DNA of 64,000 bases, taken from positions 5,670-69,669 of the forward strand of contig NZ_JBINJD010000006.1 in assembly GCF_043951915.1 (NCBI RefSeq), in the 5' to 3' direction. The translations under genes were made by a program, and so were the position numbers. This DNA comes from Alienimonas sp043951915. GTDB lineage: Bacteria; Planctomycetota; Planctomycetia; Planctomycetales; Planctomycetaceae. Under the pieces are notes generated by a model. It searched no databases and was not told where the DNA came from. It worked only from the letters and a program-made list of their open reading frames with translations. Numbering within the stretch: the first letter of the stretch is position 1; each line of letters starts with the position of its first letter. Positions 27,301 to 35,400 of this stretch are shown in pieces.

Positions 27301-28764
27301 TCAGAAGCCCTCAGACACCGCGTAGTCCGGGCCGGCGGTGCCGGCGTAGTCCTCGAACCGCATGCACTCCGCCCGCCACGTCAGCGTGACGATGCCCGTC
27401 GGGCCGCTGCGGTGCTTGGCGATGACGATCTCGGCTTCGCCGGGGCGGTCCTCGGCGTCGTACATCTCCGGGCGGTGCAGGAAGGCGATCAGGTCGGCGT
27501 CCTGCTCGATGGCGCCGGACTCCCGCAGGTCCGCCAGCCGGGGGCGTTTGTCCTCGCGCAGCTCCACGCCGCGGTTCAGCTGGGCCAGGGCGATGACGGG
27601 GATGTCGAGTTCCTTGGCGATGAATTTCAGCCGCCGGGAGATGAAGGCGATCTGCTGTTCGCGGGGCACCTTCTTGTCCTCCGGCTCCACGAGCTGGAGG
27701 TAGTCGACGATGATGATGCCGAGGTCCGCCTGCCGTTTGAGCCGCCGGGCGATCGCCGCGATCTGCGAGACGGTCCGGCCCGGTTTGTCGTCGATGAACA
27801 GCGGCATCTCGTTCAGTTCGCCGCTGGCGACCATCAGGCGGTGGCGCTCGGCGTCGTCGAAGTCCGCGGCCCGCAGCTTGTGGCCGTTCACCCGGGCCCG
27901 GATGCAGAGGAACCGCTCGGCGAGTTCCAGCTTGCTCTGCTCCAGGCTGAACAGCAGCACGCCCTTGCCGGTCTTGTCCGCGATCGCCTCGGCGAAGTTA
28001 CAGACGAGCGCCGTTTTGCCCATCGAGGGGCGGGCGGCGAGAATGATCAGCTCCGCCGGCTGGAAACCGTTGGTCTTCTGATCGAGATCCAAAAAGCCCG
28101 TCGGCAGGCCGGTGGCGTCGCCCTCGCTGTTGGCCCGCTCCTCGATGCGGTCCCAGGCCATCTGCAGGATCTGGTCGATGGCGATCTTCTCGCCGCCGTC
28201 CTGCTGCTCGGAGATGGCGAAGATTTTCTGTTCCGCCGAGTCGAGCACCTCCTGCACGGGGCGGGAGGAGTCGTAGCACTCGCTGAGCACCTCGGTGCAG
28301 GCGTAGATCAGCGTCCGCTGGACCGCCTTCTCGCGGACGATCTCTGCGTAGTACTTGGCGTGGGCCGCGTGCGGCACGCTGGTGAGCACCTCGTCCAAGT
28401 AGACGAGCCCGCCGGCCTCCTCCAGCTTGCCCGTCTGGGCGAGCTTGTCGGCAACGGTGACGAGGTCGATGCCGCGGGCGCCGGCCTCGGACAGCTTGAG
28501 GATCGCCTCGAAGATCGCCCGGTGGCGATCGCTGTAGAAGTGGTCCGCGGTGAGGAACTCGGCGACGTCGTCGATCGCCTCGTTCATCAACAGCAGACTG
28601 CCCAGCACGCCCCGCTCGGCGTCCAAGTTCTGCGGGGGCAGGGCGCCGGTGCGGTCGATCGGCTCGGCCCGGCCGTCCTTACCCTTCTTGTTCCGCTTGG
28701 AGGGGAGGTTCGAACCGCCGTCGGCGTCCCAGGGGGCGGGGGCGGAGTCGAAGCGGTCGGACAT
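27301..28764 (-). CDS. dnaB: Replicative DNA helicase DnaB
   Basis: DnaB is the hexameric helicase at the replication fork. The 487-residue product has the N-terminal DnaG-interacting domain starting at PPQNLDAERGVLGSLLL. The RecA-type motor has Walker A ARPSMGKTA (244-252), Walker B GIIIVDYLQL and the DnaB signature SRRLKFIAKELDIPVIALAQ. About 40 charged residues precede the N-domain, slightly longer than usual. It is the last gene of the minus-strand group rplY-pth-rpsF-ssb-rplI-dnaB, the order known from many bacteria. No intein is present. Confidence 0.97.
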   Translation of the reverse strand: MSDRFDSAPAPWDADGGSNLPSKRNKKGKDGRAEPIDRTGALPPQNLDAERGVLGSLLLMNEAIDDVAEFLTADHFYSDRHRAIFEAILKLSEAGARGIDLVTVADKLAQTGKLEEAGGLVYLDEVLTSVPHAAHAKYYAEIVREKAVQRTLIYACTEVLSECYDSSRPVQEVLDSAEQKIFAISEQQDGGEKIAIDQILQMAWDRIEERANSEGDATGLPTGFLDLDQKTNGFQPAELIILAARPSMGKTALVCNFAEAIADKTGKGVLLFSLEQSKLELAERFLCIRARVNGHKLRAADFDDAERHRLMVASGELNEMPLFIDDKPGRTVSQIAAIARRLKRQADLGIIIVDYLQLVEPEDKKVPREQQIAFISRRLKFIAKELDIPVIALAQLNRGVELREDKRPRLADLRESGAIEQDADLIAFLHRPEMYDAEDRPGEAEIVIAKHRSGPTGIVTLTWRAECMRFEDYAGTAGPDYAVSEGF

Positions 28765-28973
28765 CGGGACGGGCGTTCCTGTCAGTGCGGACGATCGGCG
28801 CCCGAGGCGGCGGGACGCGCTCGGGAGCCGTTCGTTCTAGGTCGGCCGTCGGGCGGCGGGAACACAGGTTCACCGTCTCCCGAACACGGGATTCGCCCGA
28901 TCGGCCGCACAATCGCGCCAGTCGGCCCCGCCGCGACGGCAACCAATGCGGCGAGAACCGACGCGGACCGGCC

Positions 28974-29498
28974 TCAGCCCTTGGCCGCCGCCGGGACGAC
29001 CCACACCTTCACGTCAGCCTTGGCCTTCTCGTGCAGCTCGATTTTGACGGTGTACATGCCCAGCTCCTTCAGCGGGCCCTCGAGCTTCACCTGATCCGGC
29101 TCGACCGGGAAGCTGGCATCCTTGAGGGCCTTGGAGATGTCCGTCTGCACGATCGAGCCGTACAGGTGGCCTTCCTCGTTGGCGTTGGCCTCGAGGGTGA
29201 CGGAGTACCGCCCCAGGGAGTCGGCGGTCGTCTTGAGGGTTTTGAGGCGTTCGCCCTCGATCTGGTTGACGCGCTCCTGGTGCTTGGCGACCTGCCGCTT
29301 GTTGTTCTCCGTGGCGACGGTCGCCAGGCCCATCGGCAGCAGGTAGTTGCGGGCGTAGCCGGGCCGCACGCGGACGATCTCCCCGCGGTCGCCCTGACCG
29401 ACGATCGGCTCGGCGAGCAGGACTTCGACGAAGGAGTTGCTCGAACCGCCGACGCCTTTGCGGGAGGTGCGGGCGCGTTTCTTGGTGGGGGAGGTCAT
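28974..29498 (-). CDS. rplI: 50S ribosomal protein bL9
   Basis: bL9 spans the ribosome surface with two globular domains joined by a long helix. The N-domain is present (VEVLLAEPIVGQGDRGEIVR, VRPGYARNYLLPMGLA), then the linker helix and a C-domain (EGHLYGSIVQTDISKALK). The 174-residue product is longer than the usual 150 because of a basic 22-residue N-terminal tail (MTSPTKKRARTSRKG), common in planctomycete versions or possibly a start misplacement. It lies between ssb and dnaB in the usual order. Confidence 0.95.
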   Translation of the reverse strand: MTSPTKKRARTSRKGVGGSSNSFVEVLLAEPIVGQGDRGEIVRVRPGYARNYLLPMGLATVATENNKRQVAKHQERVNQIEGERLKTLKTTADSLGRYSVTLEANANEEGHLYGSIVQTDISKALKDASFPVEPDQVKLEGPLKELGMYTVKIELHEKAKADVKVWVVPAAAKG

Positions 29499-29612
29499 CG
29501 GAGCGTCAGCGAACGTGAGGGTGTTGATTCGGAAAGGCGCGGCGACGGCCGGCGGGCAGATGCGAAAACGGGGGGCGGAAACGTCGGCGGGGGCGTCAGA
29601 GCGGCGGGGGCG

Positions 29613-30143
29613 TCAGAAGGGGACTTCGTCGTCGCCGAGGTCGGCGGGGGCGCTCTGGTCGTAGTAGTCGTCGGCCGGGCTGCCGGAGGAGCCGCCGAAG
29701 TCGTCGCCGGAGGACTGCCGCCCGCCGCCGCCGCCGCGGTTGCCCCGCTGGTAGCCGCCCGCCGAGCCGCCGCCGCCTGACCGGCCGCCGCCGTCGTCGT
29801 CGCCGCGGCCGCCGACCATCTGCATGCTGTCGGCGACGACCTTCAGCTTCGTCCGCTTCTGGCCGGAGGTCTTGTCCTGCCACTCGTCCATCTTGAGGTA
29901 ACCCTCAATGTGAACGCTGCGGCCCTTCGACAGGTATTCGCCGGCGACCTCCGCGGTGCGGCCCCACAGGGTGACGTCCACGAACGTCACCTCTTCCTTT
30001 CGGGAGTTCGACTGCTTGTCGTACCACGACCGGTTCACGGCCACGCCGAGGTCGCACACCGCCATCCCGCTGGGAATGTAGCGCACCTCGGGGTCCCGGG
30101 TGAGGTTCCCCATGATGATGACGCGGTTGAAGCTGGCGGCCAC
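29613..30143 (-). CDS. ssb: Single-stranded DNA-binding protein
   Basis: SSB coats single-stranded DNA during replication and repair. The OB fold begins SFNRVIIMGNLTRDPEVRYI and continues through FVDVTLWGRTAEVAGEYLSK. A Gly-rich flexible tail follows and the last residues are DDEVPF, the acidic tip that docks partner proteins. The GTG at 30143 (V-A-A-S-F-N-R-V) is chosen because the family starts directly before FNRV; an ATG 45 nt upstream would add 15 residues without support. The product is 176 residues. It sits between rpsF and rplI as in many bacteria. Confidence 0.95.
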   Translation of the reverse strand: MAASFNRVIIMGNLTRDPEVRYIPSGMAVCDLGVAVNRSWYDKQSNSRKEEVTFVDVTLWGRTAEVAGEYLSKGRSVHIEGYLKMDEWQDKTSGQKRTKLKVVADSMQMVGGRGDDDGGGRSGGGGSAGGYQRGNRGGGGGRQSSGDDFGGSSGSPADDYYDQSAPADLGDDEVPF

Positions 30144-30276
30144 GGGCGGGCTTTCGCGGGTCGGGAGGCAAACTGGCGGTGCGTACACTACGAAGCGGCG
30201 CCGCCGGACGGAACCCCGGGCCGCCCGACCGGCGCCCCATTTCTTCGGGGAACCCGTCAGGCGCCGGGGCGGCGGG

Positions 30277-30699
30277 TCACTCCGGAATCTCGACCTCGTC
30301 GTCGCCCTCTTCGGAGGGGTTCACGACCTCGACGGTGGCGTGGTAGATCTCTTCCGGCGGCCGGATGACCATGTGCCGCAGGATGCGATCCTCCAGCTTG
30401 CAGGCCCGGTCCAGGTCCTTGACGTTCCCGGGGGGCATGCGGAACAGCACGATGTGGTGCACGCCCTTCCGCTTGTTGCGGATCGGGTAGGCGAGGCGGC
30501 CGTCGACCCACATGCGGTCGGCGTCGACGGAGCCGCCGGCTTTCTCGATCAGCTCCAGCACGCGGGCGACGTACTCCTCGCCGTCGGTGGCGTAGTCGGC
30601 GGAGTCGAACACGAACATCCCCTCGTACAGCCCCTCGACGGCGGGGTCGTGCGCGTGTTCGGAGGACTCAGCGGAGGGGGCTTCGGCGGTGGCGGGCAT
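30277..30699 (-). CDS. rpsF: 30S ribosomal protein bS6
   Basis: bS6 binds the central domain of 16S rRNA together with bS18. The 140-residue product has the core LYEGMFVFDSADYA, RLAYPIRNKRKGVHHIVLFR and EDRILRHMVIRPPEEI. An N-terminal extension of about 22 acidic/Ala residues and a short acidic tail make it longer than the usual 100-130. rpsR, often found next to rpsF, is missing here. It is the third gene of the minus-strand ribosomal and replication group. Confidence 0.95.
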   Translation of the reverse strand: MPATAEAPSAESSEHAHDPAVEGLYEGMFVFDSADYATDGEEYVARVLELIEKAGGSVDADRMWVDGRLAYPIRNKRKGVHHIVLFRMPPGNVKDLDRACKLEDRILRHMVIRPPEEIYHATVEVVNPSEEGDDEVEIPE

Positions 30700-30823
30700 G
30701 GCGTGGGGCGTGGGTCGCTGGACCGCCGGCGGTCGAGGGGCGCCGGAGCGCCGATCGGGTGCGGGCGGCCGCCCGTCGGACGGGCGGTGGGTGCGGAACG
30801 GGGAAAAGTGTGGGGGCGGTGGG

Positions 30824-31432
30824 TCAGTCCCCGCCGGGCGGCGGGGCGTTTGCGGCGTTCATCGCGGTCTGGAGACCGCGGGTCAGCCACAGTTCGACGG
30901 CGTCGGCGGCGTCCTGCACGGCGAGGTCGAGTTCGGTCCGCTCCTCCGGCGTGAACCGGGAGAGCACGTAGTCGGCGGCGCTGACGCGGCCCGGCGGGCG
31001 GCCGACGCCCACCCGCAGACGGGGGAATTCGTCCGTGCCGAGCTTCGCGATCACGTCCTTCAGGCCGTTCTGCCCGCCGGCGGACCCTTTCCCCCGCAGC
31101 CGCAGGCGGCCGGGCGGGAGGTTCAGGTCGTCGCAGACGATCAGCACGTCGGCCGGATCGACTTTGTGGAACCGGGTGGCCGCGGCGACGCTGCGGCCGG
31201 ACAGGTTCATGTAGGTCAGCGGCGAAACGAGCAGCGCCTTGGCGCTCTCGAAGACCGGGCGTCCTTTCCCCGGGGGAACCTCGACGCGGAGGGTTTCCGC
31301 CTCGAAGTTCGACTCCGGCCGGGCGTCGGGGGCGTGGCGGCGGGCCAACTCGGCCAGCACCTCCCAACCGACATTGTGCCGGGTGCCGCGATAGCGGTCG
31401 CCCGGATTACCGAGACCGACGACCAGTTTCAT
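30824..31432 (-). CDS. pth: Peptidyl-tRNA hydrolase
   Basis: Pth cleaves peptidyl-tRNAs that drop off the ribosome. The 202-residue product starts MKLVVGLGNPGDRYRGTRHN, with Asn9 and catalytic His19. It continues with the conserved LTYMNLSG, VCDDLNLPPGRLRLR (Asp101/102) and GSAGGQNGLKDVI. The C-terminus ends in a Pro/Gly-rich stretch. It follows rplY and precedes rpsF; rplY-pth pairs are widespread. Confidence 0.96.
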   Translation of the reverse strand: MKLVVGLGNPGDRYRGTRHNVGWEVLAELARRHAPDARPESNFEAETLRVEVPPGKGRPVFESAKALLVSPLTYMNLSGRSVAAATRFHKVDPADVLIVCDDLNLPPGRLRLRGKGSAGGQNGLKDVIAKLGTDEFPRLRVGVGRPPGRVSAADYVLSRFTPEERTELDLAVQDAADAVELWLTRGLQTAMNAANAPPPGGD

Positions 31433-31514
31433 CGCAGGACTCCCGCGCCGCAGTTGTCCGCGACGCCCCGCTCAAGCCGGAGGCGGACCTCCGGAGGGGC
31501 GGGCGGGACGACGA

Positions 31515-32198
31515 TCAGCCCTCCTCCTTGTCGGCGGGGGCGTCGTCGTCCTCCGCGGCCGGGGCGTCCTCGTCGCCCTCGCCGACCATCTCGGGTTCGA
31601 GCGCGTCGACGGTGGCGGCCTCGGTGGCGGCTTCCTGCCGGGCGGCGAGTTCGTCGGCGTCGATCACGTGCACGACGCGGGTGTGCGGGTCGGTCAGGAA
31701 CTCCACGCCCTCGGGCGGGACGAGATCCGCCACGCGAATTTCGTCGCCGACCTGCATCTCGGAGACCGAGACCTCGATCTGGTCCGGGATGGAGACGGCG
31801 GAGCAGCGAATGTGGACCGAGTCCAGATCGTGCTGGACGACCCCGCCCGCCTCGGAGCCGGGGGCGACGCCGGTGTAGACGACCCGGATGTCCGTTTCGA
31901 TTTTCTCGTCGGCGCTGACGCGCTGCAGGTCGAAGTGCAGGACGTGCTGGCCGAAGGTGTCGTACTGCACCTCCTTGAAGATCGACTTCTGCACGTTGCC
32001 GTCCAGCTTCAGGTCGACCACCTGATGGCCGCTGGCGAGGATCGGCCGGAGGTCGTGCGCGGGCACGGCGATGCCCACGGAGCCCTCGCCGTGGCCGTAG
32101 ACGACGCCGGGCACGATGCCGCGGGCGCGGAGGCGGCGGCTCTCCGCGGTGCCCGGCCGGGTGCGGGATTCGGCGAGGAGCGTGGGGTCGGCGGCCAT
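31515..32198 (-). CDS. rplY: 50S ribosomal protein bL25, Ctc/TL5 form
   Basis: bL25 binds 5S rRNA. The 227-residue product has the N-terminal L25 domain (ESRTRPGTAESRRLRARGIV, PGVVYGHGEG) and the C-terminal TL5/Ctc domain (IRVVYTGVAPGSEAGGVVQH, PDQIEVSVSEMQVGDEIRVA), with an acidic tail. The ATG at 32198 (MAADPTLLAESRTRPG) fits the family start, although the frame is open much further upstream through antisense of the next gene. It is the first gene of the minus-strand group and diverges from the large propeller gene. Confidence 0.95.
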   Translation of the reverse strand: MAADPTLLAESRTRPGTAESRRLRARGIVPGVVYGHGEGSVGIAVPAHDLRPILASGHQVVDLKLDGNVQKSIFKEVQYDTFGQHVLHFDLQRVSADEKIETDIRVVYTGVAPGSEAGGVVQHDLDSVHIRCSAVSIPDQIEVSVSEMQVGDEIRVADLVPPEGVEFLTDPHTRVVHVIDADELAARQEAATEAATVDALEPEMVGEGDEDAPAAEDDDAPADKEEG

Positions 32199-32442
32199 GC
32201 GGAGCGAACGGAAATATCGACGGGGCCGGCCGGGGTCTTGGCGGACCGGGCGCGGCGGGGGCGGTTCGGAGAAGCGGGGCAGGGTATCGGCCCCCGCCCG
32301 GACCATCAACCGACCGTCGCGCAAGCAATCCGCGACCCCCCGGCCGCGCGGGGGGACGTGCGGCGAGATGGGGGAACGTGAGGCGCCGTCGCGGGTACAC
32401 TGGGACCCCGCACCCGCCCCGGTCGCCGTCGGAGTCGCCCCC

Positions 32443-35400
32443 GTGTCGCACCCGTTCCGCCTCGGTTCCCGCCGCCCCGATCCCGGCCGGGGCGTCCGCC
32501 GCGGGGGCCGCCCGTCGGCGGGCGGGCTGCGGGCGACGGCGCTGCGGGCGGTCGGGCTGTTGTCGGTCGCCGCGGCCGCCTTCGCCCCGGCCGGGTTGGT
32601 CCCCTCGGCGCGGGGGCAGCAGCCGTTGGGGTTGCTGGAGGAATTCGAGAACGGGACCGGCGAGGAGGCGGCCCGGCCCCTCGCCGAACCCGCGGCCGGC
32701 GCCGGGCGGTACGACTTCCCCGCCGAAGACGGGGAGGCGGACTCGGTCGACGCCCGCTTCCCGCAGAACCCGGAACGCGTCCGCCAGTTGAAGGCGATCA
32801 GCCGGGCGATCGAGGCCGGCGACTGGGACCGGGCCTCCGACGCCCTGCTTTTCATCCTCGGCGAGGCGGAGGGGGAGGTCGTGCGGCTCTCCAACGGGCG
32901 TTCCGCCACGGTGGTGGACGAGGCTCGGCGGCTGTTCGAGCAGTTCCCCGCCGGCGAGCGCCGGGCGCTGGAGCGTCGCTTGGGCGGAGCGGCTCGGCAG
33001 GCGCTGGACGAGGCGGTGGCGAACGGCGACGCCGCCGCGATCCGCGACGTGGCGGTGCGGTTCCCCACGACCGACGCCGCCCGCGACGCCCGCGTCCGCC
33101 TCGCCCTGTTGCACCTCGACCGCGGGGAGCCGGGGTTGGCGGTCCGGGGGTTCGTCGACCTACTGCGGAACGCCGAACACGCCGCGTTCCTGCTGAACGA
33201 CCCCCGCCGGCGGGCGGCGGTCGTCGCGGCGTTCGCCCGGGGCGGGAGCCCGGAACTGGCCGCGGAGCTGTGGGCCGCGACGTCCCCCGCCGCCCGGGAG
33301 GCCCTCGGTCTGCCGCCGGCCGCCGAGGCCGACGGCGTGCCCGCGGCCCTCGCGGGGGCCGACGCCGCGGGGGAGGGGGTTCCGCCGGCCCGGATCGAAG
33401 ACCCCCTGTTGGTGCCGCGGTGGTCCGTGCCGATCGTCGCCGACCCGACGGAGCGGGAGGACTTCCGTGAGGCCGTGGACCGCCTCCAGCGGAGCGGGGC
33501 CGCCCTGCTGCCGGTCTGGGAGCCGCTGACGGTGACGGTGGGCGGCCGCGACCTGGCCCTCTCCCGCACGACCGCCGGGGTGGTGGCGGTCGACGCCGTG
33601 ACCGGCGAGGTGCAGTGGCGCAGCCGCGACTCCGGCCTGGCGGTGCGGGGGGCGTCCCAGCGGCGGATGAGCTACCAGCGTTCGCGGTCGCAGAGCGAAG
33701 CGGAGCGCAACGAGACCGTCTCCGCCGTCTACCGCGAGGCGGCGTTCGGCAAGCTGACGACCGACGGCGCCCGCGTCTTCCTGTTGGAAGCCGACGAAGA
33801 CCCCGCCGGCCCCCCGATCAGCCTGACGGGGCGCTCGCCCGGGGCCCTCGGCCGGCCGGTGCGGCTGGTCGCTTACCGGCTGGACACCGGGCGGCTGGAC
33901 TGGGAGGTCGGCGGGACCCTGCGGGACGAACCGTTCGACCTGCCGCTGGCCGGTTGGCGGCCGCTGGCGGCGCCGACGGTCGACGGCGGGGACCTGTTCG
34001 TCGTCGCGGAGCGCGTCGCCGCGGAGGGGCTGCGGCGGATCGACCTGTTCTGCCTGGATCCGGTGACCGGGCGGGCCCGCTGGCACCGCAACGTCGCCAC
34101 GGCGGAGGCCTCCATCAACGAGGACCCCGTCCGGGCGGAGTGGGGCGCCTGGTGCGTCGTGGAGCGGGGCGTGATCGTCGTGCCCACCACCGTCGGCTGG
34201 GTGGCCGGCGTGGACCGCCTCACCCGCGAGGTGCTGTGGGTCGAGCGGGTGTACGAACAGCAGGACGTCGGCGGGGGCGGCTTCCGCAACCTGCGGATCG
34301 GCATGAACTCCGCGAACGTCCTGCCGCAGGCTCTCAAGGACTACTGGCGGCCCGGGCCGCCCCGGGTTCTCGGTCGCAAGCTGATCGTCACCCCGCCCGG
34401 CGAGGATCGCCTGTACGGCCTGGACCTGCTGACCGGCGAACCGCTGTGGCCCTCCCGGCCGCCGGAGCGCCGCCGCGATTGGAAGGCCGTCGCCGCCCTG
34501 CTGCCGGGCTCGGTCTTCGCGGGGAACAAAGCCCTCGGCAAGCCCACGGCGGAGGAGGGGGCCTTCGTGCTGGTCGGTCCGGCGAGTCTGGCGGCGGTTT
34601 CCCTGGTGGACGGCGCCGCCCGCGTCTGGACCTACACGCTGCCGAAGGAGCTCGGCCGGCCCAGCGGGATGCCGCTGGTGGCGGGGGGCCGGCTGCTGGT
34701 GCCGGTCTCCGGCGGGGCGCTGATCACGCTGGACGCCGCGACCGGCGAGCGGGTCGAAATCTCCCGCCGCACCGACGCCGGCGGCCCGGCCCGCGGGCTG
34801 GGGGCGTTGGGCGTCTCCGGCGGACGCCTGCTGAGCGTCGGCCCCAGCGGCTTCGTCGGGTTCGAGGACCGGGCCGGCCTGGCCGCGGACCTCGCCGCCG
34901 CGGCGGACTCCGGCGCGCCGGCCGGGCCGCTGCTGGCCCTCCGGGAGGCCGAGCTGCTGCGGACCGCCCGCAAAACGGCCGAGGTGCTGGCGAAGCTCGA
35001 CGCGATCCGGGGCGACGCCCCGCTGGACGCTCCGCCGCCGGGCCTCTCCCCCGCGGACGCCGAGCGGTACCGGAGCCTGCTGCGGGCGACCCTGCGGGAC
35101 GCGATCCTCGGGGCGCCCGGCGAGCCGTCGCCGGAGCCGGACCGGCAGGACGAACTGCTGGACCGGCTGGCGAGCCTCGCCGACACCCCGGCCCGTGAGA
35201 TCGCCGCCGCCCGTCTGCGGGCCGATCGGCTTCGCGTTCGCGGGGAACCGGCGAAGGCGGTCGCGACCCTGAGCGAGTTGATGAAGGATCGGCTGCGGGA
35301 GGGCGCCGTGCCGGACGCGAACCCGCTGGCGCCCGCGGCGGAGGGCGGGGCCCCGCCGCCCCCCGCCGCCGAGCCGGACGCCCCCGCCCCGGACGCGGAG

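Noticed and set aside
27037..29094. 685-codon plus-strand open frame over dnaB
   Set aside because: Antisense of dnaB and rplI with no domain.
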